A stretch of 64,000 nt of DNA from Micropterix aruncella (lineage: Eukaryota; Arthropoda; Insecta; Lepidoptera; Micropterigidae): NCBI GenBank assembly GCA_944548615.1, contig OX155961.1, positions 13,591,304-13,655,303 of the forward strand, written 5' to 3'. Shown here piece after piece: positions 1 through 11,290 of this stretch (position 1 is the first letter of the stretch; each line of letters starts with the position of its first letter). The notes below the pieces were generated by a model. It saw only the letters and a program-made list of their open reading frames with translations, did no database searches and was not told where the DNA came from. Position numbers and translations under genes: made by a program.

Positions 1-134
1 GGAAATGGCAGTGTTTAAAGTCATGAATTTATTTCCAAAATTCGTTGTATAAATTTTTAAGAAGTATCAACTTCCGTAACATATTATCATTCAAATTAAA
101 AAGAAACATTATGTATAGCTAAGAAATATTAAAG

Positions 135-245
135 AAAGGGCATCGTTGGTGCCAAAACATCGATAGCGCATCATCGATGTAAGAAACATCTAACATCGAT
201 CTCTAACCATCGATGTTTTCGATATATCGGACATCGATGTTAATG
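135..245. repeat. Cluster of ATCGAT/CATCGATG motifs
   Basis: ATCGAT, TCGATA or CATCGATG-type palindromes recur at least six times in about 110 bases, in both orientations. This may be a fragment of a repeat or a cluster of DREF/BEAF-like sites; the sequence alone does not decide. Confidence 0.5.
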
Positions 246-988
246 CCTAGTTTTATTACCTATATTGTTTTGAGTTTTGTGTCTTTTTTGACATATCTCA
301 TAATCAATCTAATGTTCTACAGATGGAACACGAATACTTATTTAGAAGTCTAAAGCTTCATGTGACAAATCTTATATTGATTGTGCAGCTAATAGCGATT
401 AATAATAACTATTAGTGGGTTACACTATTTCAAATTTATTATGTTTTTTTCTTTTTTAGTTTTTATATAGGTCGATACACATATGTATACCAATTTAAAT
501 CTTCGCCTTAGAACAGGCTAGTTAGGTGACATTAAAATATGATGTCTGGCAACAGTCTTGGCATATCATGTTATCAGTTTTTTGCCACTGGATTTTGGTC
601 TGTGACATTTTAATTGTACCTGCTAAATTATTGTGTGAAAATAAATTTAAAATTGATAGAAATAGATGGAGATATTGAGATTTGAAATTCGATACACAGA
701 TTTGTCGTTGGATCGAAATAACATTGCGAAATTTTGGTTGAAATATCTCATATACAAGCGACTTAAATAATCCGCAATACTTTTTAAAGTCCGCAATACT
801 TTTTTTTGTTATAATTGTAATATCTCTGTGTAAAGTTGCGGGCGGCTAGGGACATAACCCGCAAACCTGTCACTATTTAGCCGCGGCTGTGGTTCGTGTC
901 TTCGCTTAGCCGCCAACGCGCGATTTCGAAGCTTTTTCACTTAATTTCCGCTGGGTGGCGTTACGCTCAATGCCTTGTTTAGGCCTTG

Positions 989-1040
989 TCTGCTTGCCGT
1001 GAAAGACTTGGGGTGACACAGGTCTTTCCCGGCAAGCAGA
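989..1040. repeat. Inverted repeat (19-bp arms, 14-base loop)
   Basis: Arms 989-1007 and 1022-1040 match at 18 of 19 positions. Part of one arm (AAGACTTTCCCGGCAA) recurs near 1790, so this is likely part of a dispersed element rather than a host RNA gene. Confidence 0.6.
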
Positions 1041-1278
1041 TATTTTTTAAATATTTTTTGTATGTCTCACCATAATACATATAATATTAATAGACATATA
1101 AATATAATATAATATAAAATCACCATAATAAATAAAAGATTAAAGATTAAATATAACTTTAATGTCATCAAACATTAGACCTTTTTTTATAAATTACGAT
1201 AACATTATTATATTTCAAACCATTGATATTATATCATTTATTGAAGTTTTATTTTGGCGCTTTTGCGTGTGCTCCATA

Positions 1279-1315
1279 CCCCCCCCCCCCCCCCCCCCCC
1301 TCCCCCACCCCCTCC
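1279..1315. repeat. Poly-C tract
   Basis: About 22 C in a row followed by further C-rich sequence. Simple repeat, possibly of unreliable length. Confidence 0.85.
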
Positions 1316-2104
1316 ATACCAAACTTGATGTAAATATATTATTATGTAAAAACCCAATAGTATCAATAATAAAATACCTTTGCAAATAGGCAATTACTGA
1401 GTTAGTGCATAAATTGAAAAGAAGAAAAGAGTTGTATGAAAAGAAAACCATTTTTTCCTCTCTGGGATTATAAACGACGGCCGTTGGACGGTTCGGTATT
1501 TGCTTTGAGAGGAAATGAGAGTGGAGCCCTTTCTAATATTCCTTTGACTGGGTTCTCGTGAAATAACTTGAGTTTTCTCAAGAATAATATCTTATCATTG
1601 TTTATTTTATACGGTTTGATTTAGAAATCTAAGATCGTACTAAGAGGTCGGCTTTCAAGTCGTCCGAGGAAGTAGAAATCAGGAGTTTTTATTCGCGTTT
1701 TAACGTCCAGCCTGAATTGATACATGTATTTCGCGTTTCTGAATTATGATCATAGGTATCTCACTGAGAAAAAAAATGTTATGTCACCCCAAGACTTTCC
1801 CGGCAAATAGCTAAGGACTAACTTCATCTGAATATTAATATCATTAATAAAATCCATGAGCGCCGACTCTCGGACCCGGTTGGGCTCCGTTGCAACCACC
1901 TCGGATAAGGGCGGAGTCGGGCCAAGCGCCAACAAGTGATGTCGTTAATATTTGATTAAAATGTATGGCGGAATTTGATTAAAATATATGGCGTATGTTA
2001 GCTTGTATATGAGATGTTCCAACCAAAATTTCACACATTTATTCCATACGGTTATTCCAATATGGTTCGTTTCTCAGCTAGCCTCTGGCGGCTCGTTATT
2101 ATTT

Positions 2105-2225
2105 TATAAAAATAAATGTATAAATAAATAAATAAAATAAATAAAATAAATAAAATAAATAAAATAAATAAAATAAATAAAATAAATAAATAAATAAAAT
2201 AAATAAATAAATTTTATAAAAATAA
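2105..2225. repeat. (AAAT)n / (AAATA)n simple repeat
   Basis: Uninterrupted AAAT and AAATA units over more than 100 bases. Similar short tracts end several repeats elsewhere, so this may be the tail of an old retroposon. Confidence 0.85.
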
Positions 2226-2417
2226 ATGTCGGTTTTTTGTGTAGCTCGTTTATTGTATATTGCCGTTTATATTGCCGTTTATTGTCAAGTCTCTAAGTAC
2301 AGTATTTCGAGATTAAAATATGATTATTGCACCCCCGGTAGACCGATTTCAACTATAATTTTAACTCTTGCCAACTGTTCAACTCTTGCCGTGATTAAAT
2401 GATGCCTTCATACCAAA

Positions 2418-2605
2418 TTTCTGGTGTTTGAGCTCTATCTTGGAGAAACACACGTGGACATAGACACACACAGACAGACTTCAATTTGGAAATGGTCTTA
2501 ATCGTCTCTGGGGAACTCAAAATGGATATTTTCGTCTATCTCGAAACAATTTTTTAGAGCTTTCACAGCACTTTCCCTTCTCGTCGGTTGGTGGGCCGGG
2601 AAAGT
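2418..2605 (+). repeat. Interspersed repeat, shared with 6480-6690
   Basis: A CA-rich run is followed by a block ending in GGAAATGGTCTT, then TCGTC(T), a TTTCGTC block and a CACTTTCCC block. The same order occurs at 6500-6690, marking two diverged copies of one non-coding repeat. Confidence 0.65.
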
Positions 2606-3834
2606 AAAATATGTATGTGGGCTTCTTAAATAACGTTATCTCCAACTGAAATAATGGCCAAACAAGCACACAGTTTCATAAAGAGGCTAGAAGTGTATTA
2701 ATAATGTCAGACTTGCAGTCGACAATGACGTTTTACATGCCAGAAATGGTAATACACCATTATGCTGCATACATTATTGAGCATGGTGACACGTCTGAAT
2801 GGAACCGTGCCCTTGTTTGGCCATTATTTTAGTCAGGAACCTCACGGTTTTTTCTCAATATAGGTCATAAAAAGGTTGCTGAATGTTTTTCAACAATTTT
2901 ATATATTTATTTTATCAGTTTAATAGTGAAAATTTACGAATTCTTACGAATTCGAAATTATTCTTACATATTGAAGTTAATAAATTATAATGATAACGAA
3001 TATCTGGTGTAATTTGTTATCAACAATTTACCCCCTTTATAGCCAACATGCATATTAACCGTTTTAGTATGAGGGGTTTTTTTGTTAATTCTTATTATTA
3101 ATATAAGAACCTAATTTATTTATTATATTAACCCTTAGAAAGCTAGCCATGTAAACATGACAGCATCACGACGGCCTGTTCAACCCTCGAAAATTTGTGT
3201 GTAGTGGGTGTTAGTGCACGCATACAAATACTAATGTATACTGGTGGCTTATTCAATGAAAGCGACTTTTTCGTACATAATTGCATAAATGCAGAGATCG
3301 GCCGCCCGCGACTTGCAGCAACAGTAAAACCGCCACCGATCGGTGGTGTTAGTATTCCAGTGGTTAAGGATTTTGACAGAATTGTTTTTTTAAATTATTG
3401 ATTACTTTTTTTTGAACTATTGGCTGTTTACATTACTAAAATCAATCATTTTGTTAATTGGAGATAGATAATTATTTAAAAAACTGTCTTGACGGAGTAT
3501 GTCTTGACTATACTCCATTTTTATTATTGTAATTTTATATTTGCAATATTTCTAATTTGAATATTTTATAACTGACTGTTCGATTTTATATTTTGACTAT
3601 CTCTATTTTTCATTTCTACCTACTTTGGTATTTTAGCAGCTCAAATTATTTTTAAAAGATTTTATATTTTTAGTATATGTTTACAATTAAAAAAAATAAT
3701 CAATCTTTACTTAAGATTTTTGCTAGTATACCACATAAGCTATACCAAACAATCATGTAAAATCAATTCGACTAAGCTAATAGTAGGGATTGCAATCAAC
3801 TGGCTTAAATTAAAAACAAAATTTAAAAAAAAAT

Positions 3835-4290
3835 GTACCAACATTCAACAAGTAAATACATTAAAAGGAATTAAAAAACGACTGCTGTTACAAAAATTGA
3901 ACTCTAATTATATCTATTTTTATTACGGTTTTTTTTTATGAAATATTTGTGGTTTATGTAATTATTCATATAGATATAAATGATAGAAATGATAAAAATG
4001 ATATAAATGAACGGATTTTTTTCAATCAGACCTTTCGTTTGACACTAAACACGATATATTTATGTTTATTTATTTACATTCGGACAACTATTTCCTTGAT
4101 ATTTGATCAGTTAAGGTACTCTATGACACTCGGGTTGACATAGCGATTCTAACAATACCACAGACTTCTAAATCGGTTCGAGCGTTTAGATGTTATGCTG
4201 GAACAAAGAAACAAAAACATACAGGATTGACCCTGAACATATTACACTCCTTTTCTATTGGGCAGTCGTGTAAGAACAACATAGGGAGAA
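3835..4290 (+). repeat. Interspersed repeat family Y, copy 1
   Basis: Shares an ordered series of blocks with 46285-46692 and with the interrupted copy at 6955-8910: a start near CAAGTAAATA, TTTTTATTACGGTTTTTT, a block with GACCTTTC.TTTGA, and an end reading like ATTACACTCCTTTT then CAGTCGTGTAA. Non-coding; used here as the intact reference for the nested insertions. Confidence 0.75.
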
Positions 4291-4599
4291 CTCTAAAAAT
4301 AACGTAAATGGTAGTTACTGATTACGTCGATTTAATTTCAAATATTAACTCGCTGACGTCATGCTCTTAGCGATGACATTTCCCAAGGTTTAACTAAGGA
4401 GATTACTGATTTGTTATTTTAAGCATTTAGAATCGATGTCTAAAACGACTTTATATGTATATTAAATTAATTAAAATGTAAGTTTACGAATGACGAAAAA
4501 GACGACTCTTGAAATTTCTATTAAATATTTCAAGTAGTTCTAGACAAAGTTAAACAGTATCAGCGCTAGGCGACAGAATAGACACCGTTACAAGATCAA

Positions 4600-4900
4600 A
4601 CAGTGATCAGAAGATTATTGCATTACACAATTGTCTTGATTTAGTTAACGGTAGATTAAACAACAACTAAACCAATAAAAGATAATAGCTAATCATCGCC
4701 AATTACACGGATTGGCAGCTTTTAACTCGATAAGCGGTGCGGCGGTACGTGGCTTTCATTACACAATTGACGATGACGACTATAAAAAATGAAGTGCAAA
4801 CAATTGCAATAATTAACTGCTAAGTGAGAATTGCTGTTGAAACTAACGTTTGATGGCAGCTAAAATTCAATCAGCTATGAAACGAAACCGGATTTCGCCA
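4600..4900. promoter_or_regulatory. Candidate intronic regulatory block
   Basis: Unlike its surroundings, this stretch has no match to repeats elsewhere in the window and is richer in complex sequence. The 13-mer CATTACACAATTG occurs exactly twice, at 4621-4633 and 4757-4769. Candidate regulatory role is inference only; nothing proves function. Confidence 0.3.
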
Positions 4901-5945
4901 ATTATATAAGATGTTTATCAAAGTAATAGTCTGCTCAAACTAACCTCGAAATCATTAGGCGGAACTATCTAATTCTAGATCTAAATTTTAATGCAAAATC
5001 TGGATAAAAACACTTTTAAAAATGTTGTTTTTTCTTTGATTGATCATATAACTTGCAATCTAGGAAAGGCGGTATTAACACGTATGCACGAGTCATAAAA
5101 AATGCTGTGTGAAGTAGGAAGCAATATCTCATCCTCATCATCATGATTAGCCTTACAATTCATTGTGAGTTTTGGTTTCGTCAAGCAGCTAATGAAATGG
5201 AATATATTTATTGTCTGAATTATGGTGTTATATTTATGGTGATAATGAGAGACATTATGTCTCTCATAATTACCTGTCATCGCAACAGATTGACAGTTTT
5301 ACTTATAATCTAAGTTTTGTAATAACCAATTAATTAATATTATTATTCCACCTACAATATCTAGGAAATGACTATAATTACAATAAAATTAAACCATAAA
5401 GAAACAACATACTAACAATCTTTCGATATTAAAAATACGAAATGTTCATTGAATGGCCGAAATAAAATAAAATAAAATACAACATGAAATAATCAAAATA
5501 GACCGGATCAAATAAGTAGCATTTGCAGGAGATTAAATAAATAAAAATAATTCACCAATTGCATAACAAAATAATGAAATAATTAAAAAAAAAACAAAAT
5601 TCGCATATAAAAGGAAATATATGTATATAATTCAAAATGCACAATCTTCATAATCGAATTATTGTAAAAATGCCCACAATATTGTAGCTTTTTCCATTCT
5701 ACCTTACGAAGCGACGGTAATCAGCGATTGTCTAATATATATTCTTCGACTACCAATCACATTTGCCTGGGATTTAGTGGAAGTAATAAGAATACCGGGG
5801 GATTTTTCCCAAAGTTATACTAGACCCAAATTAGTATTCATTGAGGCTGTGAAGATCGTTCGCTCTGGCGTACATATCGATTTGAAGATCATCCTTTTTT
5901 ATCATCTTTGGATCCTCCGACATTGTTTGTTTTCTCTTGTTTCAG

Positions 5946-6111
5946 GATCCAGCGGCTTCCTACGACGTGAACAACCACGACTCGGATCCTCAACCACGCT
6001 ACGACCTTATAGACTCCAATAGGCATGGCACTAGGTGCGCTGGAGAAGTAGCTGCTACTGCCAATAACACATTATGCGCTGTGGGTGTTGCCTACGGCGC
6101 TAGTGTTGGAG
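5946..6111 (+). CDS. Fur1: Furin-like convertase exon with catalytic His
   Basis: This exon encodes 55 residues of the subtilisin-like catalytic domain of a furin/kexin proprotein convertase, a calcium-dependent serine protease of the secretory pathway that cuts after paired basic residues. The translation starts DPAASYDVN and contains [13 protein letters not shown], the signature around the catalytic His, whose codon is 6024-6026. It ends at [10 protein letters not shown]. The acceptor is a pyrimidine-rich tract ending CAG at 5943-5945 and the donor GTTAGT starts at 6112. The exon begins in phase 0 and leaves one base, which joins the next exon as GGT (Gly). The catalytic Asp that normally precedes it is not visible upstream. 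The later cysteine-rich and membrane exons favour Fur1 over the neuroendocrine PC1/PC2 branch; Fur2 is less well excluded. Confidence 0.95.
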
Positions 6112-6417
6112 GTTAGTGCAATGTTGTTCTTGCATGATGTAATACATTATGCAGATGGTTGATATCAGTGAAGGTTCTATTCAGTTTCCGAATTATCGAT
6201 CTAAGAGTGAGTTGTATTAGGCGTTGGCCTACTCTGCTTGCGTTCGGTTTGTTCTTATCGCATCGTTATGCATTGGGTACCTTATCTATAGCGAAGGTTA
6301 CAATCTGTACTATTCTTTTAGTTTCACATATCCAATCTACGCCCAATTTTTTTCCCTCAATCCATATCTTCCGGCAATTAAGCTGCACAGTTGCTTTTTA
6401 GCTGACACCCAGACACT

Positions 6418-6464
6418 ATAGGTATATAATGCACCCTTAAATTAAGGGTGCATTATATACCTAT
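6418..6464. repeat. Perfect 47-bp palindrome
   Basis: Two 23-base arms surround a single A at 6441. The inner arm reads GGTATATAATGCACCCTTAA and its exact complement follows. It lies about 300 bases past the donor of the first visible furin exon. Confidence 0.9.
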
Positions 6465-6479
6465 TAATGATGTTAAACC

Positions 6480-6690
6480 GGATTAACCGGAATAAGAATT
6501 TGGGCGCTATCGTCGAGGAATACACACGGAGAGACAGACACACACACAAACACACAGGCATCCAGGCACACAGTCACACAGACTTCCATCTGGAAATGGT
6601 CTTTACCGTCTCAGGGGGGCTTAAAATGAATATTTTCGTCTTCACCTCGAAATAAAAATTATGTGCGTTCACAACACTTTCCCTCGTCGT
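6480..6690 (+). repeat. Interspersed CA-rich repeat, second copy
   Basis: Diverged copy of the 2418-2605 repeat: ACACAC-rich run, then GGAAATGGTCTT, then TATTTTCGTC, ending near CACTTTCCC. Non-coding. Confidence 0.65.
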
Positions 6691-7046
6691 GATTTTACAG
6701 GAGCGTATTGACAACCAGTCTCTGGTTTGAGAATGCTCTCTCCTTACCAACAATCCCTCTATAGTGTAATTTTTTGAATCTGCAATATTTTAATATAAAC
6801 ATGTAACACGTGTATTTTACATATATGGAATACCAGAACTGCAGCGCCAGACTTTAGGTGGAATTGTTTTGGTCAAGACCTACCTGAATACCTAAACATG
6901 TATTCACTATTCAGTTAAATCTCATAGTTTTCGGGTTATACAAAAATGCAATAAAAAATTAAATATATTAAAAATATTAAAAAACGCGACTGCCATTACA
7001 GAAAGTGAACTATTGTATTGACAATTATTTTTATTACGTTTTTTAA

Positions 7047-7642
7047 GCTATTGCATAGCTTTTATCGCGGGCCTAGGCCAGCGCGGCGACCGAATGAAGA
7101 AATTTCTTAACGAAAATTAATGATTTTAAACTGATAATTACGTCTAAACGAGTACTGCTTACGATTCAAAAAAAATATATGTTAAACATGAACATTTTCC
7201 TAATATTCTTAGCTTTAAATATTTTAGATTTTGTTTATATTACATAGTGTAATTAATTTGTGAAATTAGGTCTAACCGAAGACAAAAACGACTACTACGC
7301 AAATACTATCTGGCGTATTATTATGAAACCTGCACCATTTTAAAGATAATTTAATTATCTATCTTTTTATCTACGATTTTTTTCGAATAATTCGGTTTTT
7401 TTGCTTTATTGAATAAAAAATTCGTGCGCGGCGCTCTATCGAAAGACATTTAAATTATCCCGAATCATTTGCTACCGCAGCCGAAATGATTCGGAATAAT
7501 TTTAACGTTTTCCGATAGAGCGCAGTTATCTGATATCAGAAATAAAACAAAATAAATAAAATAAATAAATAATTATAATTGCATAAGTTGTTAAAAATGC
7601 TATGCAATAGCTTTACCGCGGCAGTCCCCGAGTGCCACACGT
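7047..7642 (+). mobile_element. Non-autonomous element X, copy 1
   Basis: About 596 bases inserted in family Y. The same sequence occurs in reverse at 15296-15888. Each end region carries GCTATTGCATAGC or its complement, followed by GC-rich ends (TTATCGCGGGCC on one side; CCGCGGCAGTCCCCGAG on the other). An imperfect inverted repeat around GATAGAGCGC lies near the right third. No open frame of note, so it depends on another element for movement. The superfamily is not clear. Confidence 0.75.
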
Positions 7643-7874
7643 ATTTTTTATTAAATATTTGTGTTATATGTGTATTTGTGTATATCCATATAGATAAATG
7701 TATATTTCTAGAATGTACTCAATCAGCCTTTCATTTTACACTAAAATCGCTATAATTATGTCAATTTATTGACATTTGGACATTTAGACAACAAATTACT
7801 TAATATTTGGACAGTTAAGGTACCCTAGGGCACTCCTCACACACTTCTAAGTCGATTCAAGCGTTTAGAAGTTA

Positions 7875-8825
7875 TCTATATAATAAAAATGAGTCGGGTT
7901 TTATGTATGTTACCTAATAACTCACGATCGGCTAACCCGATTTGGATGATTCTTTTTTTGTTTTGTTCATAATCACTTCGGTCTTACTATAGGCAATAAA
8001 AAATCCGGAAAATCTCTCGGAAAAGTGAGAAAAATGTGAAAAACCGAAAATTATTTTAGTACTAAGCTTGATCATAGATGGCGTTGCTTGACAAGAATAA
8101 AAATTCGAAAATCAAGATGGCGGTACAGTTAACATTTGACAGTTAAGTTGAATTTTACGATTTCTTGATAGCGTTTTCGTGATTCTGAAGGTAAATCAAC
8201 TGAATTAAATGAATTTGTGTAACTCGTGAAGAGAGGTTCGAGCAACTGAAAGCGATGAGCGTAGCCAAAAATTGAATAAAGCGGCACGGATCCGTAATGT
8301 TGCAGTGCGAAGACGATTGAATATGAGACAAAACACATACAGAGAGGCAATCTATTATGACCTGACGAAACAATACAGCGATTATAAATGCATGCAAATT
8401 GGAGAAATGGACCATTTGTGCCAATATTGCAATGCATTGAAGTACCGCCACGAACCACTCGCTTTGTGTTGCGCAGGGGGTAAAATCAGATTGACACCAT
8501 TGGTTCCATTAGGATCTTTCGTGTCTGGAAATGCACCAGATTCTAAGCATTTTATGTCTAACATTCTCTGTCAAACAAAATCGTACTTTCTACACACTTT
8601 TCTCCTCCAGTTAGGACACAACGAGCACTAGCAATCCACAAATGGCAATTGATGAAACTGCTCTTTTGGTGAGATAAAAAAATAACAATCAGACTGCTTT
8701 CAATTAAGAATTTAAACAAACAATGCAAATTTCAAACAACTGGCGATGAAAATTACCTATGTTAACGCCATCTGCTGCTAAGCGAACAAATTCGTGGCGA
8801 GACGAAGTTCGCCGGGTTCCGCTAG
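7875..8825 (+). mobile_element. Helitron, 951 bp
   Basis: It starts TCTATATAATAAAAATGAG and ends CGCTAG, the 5'-TC and CTRR-3' ends of Helitrons. A stem of GGCGA and TCGCC lies just before the end. It interrupts family Y exactly between A and T (GAAGTTA/TGGTGG), with no target duplication, as rolling-circle transposons do; the uninterrupted site is seen in the 46285-46692 copy. It carries a remnant of the Rep/helicase gene. Too short to be autonomous. Confidence 0.9.
8229..8631 (+). pseudogene. Helitron Rep/helicase N-terminal remnant
   Basis: An open frame inside the Helitron, stop at 8629-8631, entered after an in-frame TGA near 8226. The translation has a basic Arg-rich start, then MDHLCQYCNALKY followed by a CCAGGK block. 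This Cys pattern with ALK(F/Y)..E and CC.GGK is the zinc-finger-like N-terminal part of animal Helitron replicase/helicase proteins. The Rep nuclease motifs and helicase are absent. It could be a relic or a captured segment; it cannot support transposition. Confidence 0.75.
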
Positions 8826-9204
8826 TGGTGGAATAAATAAACGAAAAACATACATAGATAAACCCTGAACACATTACACTCCTTTTGTGTTGGGTAGTCG
8901 TGTAAAAATAAAAACCTCTGCCTTGCGTCATTATTTTGACTCTTGAGTAAAAACATTTTTTTGTTGTTAGCTTTTTTATGAAAATATTCTTAAATAGTTA
9001 CACTATTCGTAATTACCATTAATTGACAAAAATAAAAGTAACAAAAATTCTTTTAGGTATATTAAAAAAAATCCTATTTTTTTATGAACTTTATATTTTT
9101 AATTTGTTGATATTTTTTTGATGAATACTTGTTTTGTTATTTAGCTAACTCTTGACCAAAGCTATCACCACCCAAAGTCTTTCAATCCAGTTTCAGGACA
9201 AACT

Positions 9205-9567
9205 GTATACGGGGTGCGTTTTTATTAACCGGCATACTTCAAGGGGGTGGATCAGTACGAGTAACTGAACAAGTTTGGATACATTTTTTTTGGAAGAACC
9301 AAAAAAAATTTTTTTTTTTGAAAGAAAAATAATTTTTGTTTTTTTTTTTATTCAAAATTTTGGAGACCTTGACTGGTAAATAAAAGTTTTACGAGCGTTT
9401 GAGCGCATTATGTTATCTACCGCTAGATGGCGCATCGTGCTCAGCTCTTTTTATACTATTTTTCAAAAAAAAAAAAACCCACAATTTTTTGTTAAAAGTT
9501 GCTTACTTGCTTGTAGTGTTTCACCCCCTTCAAGGATGCCGGCTAATTAAAACTCATCCCGTATATG
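9205..9567. mobile_element. MITE family Z, copy 1
   Basis: Terminal inverted repeats face each other: TATACGGGG...AACCGGCAT at the left, and ATGCCGGCTAATTAAAACTC then CCCGTATA at the right. Subterminal blocks with CTTGAAGGGGGTG are also inverted. Related copies lie at 20279-20694 and 37855-40074, with a partial one near 35320-35566. The inside is AT-rich and non-coding. It ends about 50 bases before the acceptor of the next furin exon. TA-flanked ends suggest a Tc1/mariner relative. Confidence 0.75.
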
Positions 9568-9620
9568 TAATTGAAGTAAAATAAATCAATAATTTACATG
9601 AATTTCTTGTTGTTGTCTAG

Positions 9621-9793
9621 GTGTGAGAATGCTGGATGGAGATGTGACAGACGCGGTCGAAGCTCGATCTTTGAGCCTCAATCCACAGCACGTCGATATT
9701 TACAGCGCGTCTTGGGGTCCTGACGACGACGGGAAGACTGTCGATGGACCTGGGGAGCTGGCTACCAGAGCTTTCATTGAAGGAGTCACCAAG
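9621..9793 (+). CDS. Fur1: Furin-like convertase exon, catalytic domain
   Basis: Encodes the middle of the catalytic domain: [17 protein letters not shown], then [18 protein letters not shown]. The DVTDAVEA and SWGPDDDG blocks are hallmark furin-family sequences; the acidic SWGPDDDG loop contributes to calcium binding and the basic-residue substrate pocket in family members of known structure. Acceptor TCTAG ends at 9620 and donor GTAGGG starts at 9794. The exon starts with two bases completing the Gly codon from the previous exon and ends in phase 0 after Thr-Lys. The following intron is 19.4 kb and full of mobile elements. Confidence 0.95.
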
Positions 9794-10249
9794 GTAGGGA
9801 AATTCTTTAATGAAGGAAATTAATTATTGATAGGATTTTCGCTGAAATTGTAGCCACTCATTTCCAACTGACGATGAGATAAATTATGGGAGAAAATCAT
9901 ACCTATTTATACAACGATTATATGAATTTAATATAAAAGCATACGGTTAAGGCAATCACTTCTCATAGACGGAAATCCTTAAATACTTTACTACGATTTT
10001 GTCAGCCATTTATGTAAGTGTGAAATATTAAAGAACGATACTTTAGGTCAGTTTTTATTTAAGAAATTAGGGGACTTCAAATTGGTCTATGTGAGGGCGG
10101 TGGTGTACATTTTAGAACCGACAACAAACGAGGAAATGCAGGAGTACCAGTTTTTGACAAGACGTTTCTGTTTCTTTGGAAACCCCTAACTACCGCGTCA
10201 CCGTAATAGCCTGGTCGATACAAATGAGCGTGTTTTAAACTCGAATGTA

Positions 10250-10385
10250 TAGTCGATGCTTTAGCATTGACTCGTGCTTAAGTAATGCTCGAGTATCTAT
10301 TTTTACTCTATAGTCGATTTGAGAATGCTTAAGCATCGGCTCAAGCCGAGTATCGCATAGGCGATGCTTGAGCATTGCTTGGAAA
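10250..10385. repeat. Cluster of ATGCTT-AGCAT palindromes
   Basis: Within about 135 bases there are five related imperfect palindromes (GATGCTTTAGCATTG, AATGCTCGAGTAT, GAATGCTTAAGCATC, CGATGCTTGAGCATTG and a partial one). No larger element boundaries are visible. Confidence 0.55.
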
Positions 10386-10879
10386 TGTCAAACGCGATGT
10401 CTTTATTTTTATTTATTTATTTATTTTAAACATAACATGCAGAATTCATAAATTGGTCATACTAAGTAATGGTGCGAAGTAAACGACGACCCACATTCAC
10501 GTGATTCACATCTAATCTCGTTCTTCGCGTTTACGGAGTGATTTTGCCTTTTTCTTGTTTTCTGTCGTGTTTTTATCTAAATTTCACCATTGATTCTTGA
10601 ATTTAATTTGTTTTGCCATTGGATTGAAAATATTTGGAGTCACTTTAACGACTTTGCCTGATATGACAACCTTTATAATCTCTGTATACCTGTATTACTG
10701 ACCGTCATAAACTCTCTTTTTTTTTTGCCTCAAAATAAGGGATTTTTTAGCAAGATGAAAAGGAATTTGATTATGACAAGGAATAGAATTTAAAAGAATA
10801 GAATTCCGTTATGACAAGGAATTTTGAGTAAATTGCCAGAGGCTGGCCTAAGTTTGAAACCGTGGGATTTTAATGGTTC

Positions 10880-11290
10880 GAAAAGCTATTGGAGATAAGA
10901 TGGTGTTGACTGGGAGAGTACATAATACACGATAGCAAATATGTAAACATTTCTCCTTTGGCGTACTGTGAACCAACCACTTGAAGTAAATATAAACCTG
11001 AACCATTCTTCATTATAAATCCATCTCGCCGGGCGTTGTATTGTCGCCATTGATCGAATACCGCATTCTTTATTTAACAATGCACAAAGAGGGGAATTTA
11101 TTTGCGACAAAGGAGATACTTTCATTTTCCGTTATTAATTGGCGACCTATTTTAAGCTCCAGTGCCCACTCGTCCTTCATTTTAAAAGGTTGCCGAAGCC
11201 ACAATGTGTAAATGGCAGCCAATAAACAAATTGTTAGCATAATACCGCAAATGTTGCTTTTAAATGGCACTTCATTTCAGCCACATTTTT
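10880..11290. promoter_or_regulatory. Candidate intronic regulatory block
   Basis: A unique, complex stretch inside the large intron, with no copy elsewhere in the window. It contains forkhead-like (TGTAAACA), SOX-like (AACAATG) and homeodomain-like (TTAATTGG) strings. Short motifs like these occur by chance, so function is only a suggestion from uniqueness and composition. Confidence 0.3.

Larger units (their letters stand above)
1..5945. other. Upstream intronic region, no exon recognised
   Basis: This stretch precedes the first recognisable furin exon. I looked for the catalytic-Asp exon, prodomain and signal peptide and found nothing convincing on either strand. It holds simple repeats, interspersed repeats (2418-2605, 3835-4290), a hairpin at 989-1040 and a unique block at 4600-4900. 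The rest is AT-rich without a coding signal. The missing exons probably lie upstream of the window. Confidence 0.6.
6955..8910 (+). repeat. Family Y copy 2, split by two insertions
   Basis: The left part (6955-7046), middle part (7643-7874) and right part (8826-8910) together match the uninterrupted copies at 3835-4290 and 46285-46692. The two gaps are filled by element X (7047-7642) and by a Helitron (7875-8825), so this copy is older than both. Confidence 0.8.

Noticed and set aside
1162..1451. Open frames over the poly-C tract
   Set aside because: Poly-Pro and poly-Gly runs arise from the simple repeat; nothing else supports coding.
1..5945. The exon with the catalytic Asp and the furin prodomain
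   Set aside because: Searched for on both strands and not found; likely outside the window.
5777..6022. Open frame overlapping the first visible furin exon
   Set aside because: Wrong frame for the furin sequence; it runs across the acceptor and has no resemblance to known proteins.
8129..8564. Minus-strand open frames within the Helitron
   Set aside because: They lie opposite the recognisable Rep/helicase remnant and have no known pattern.
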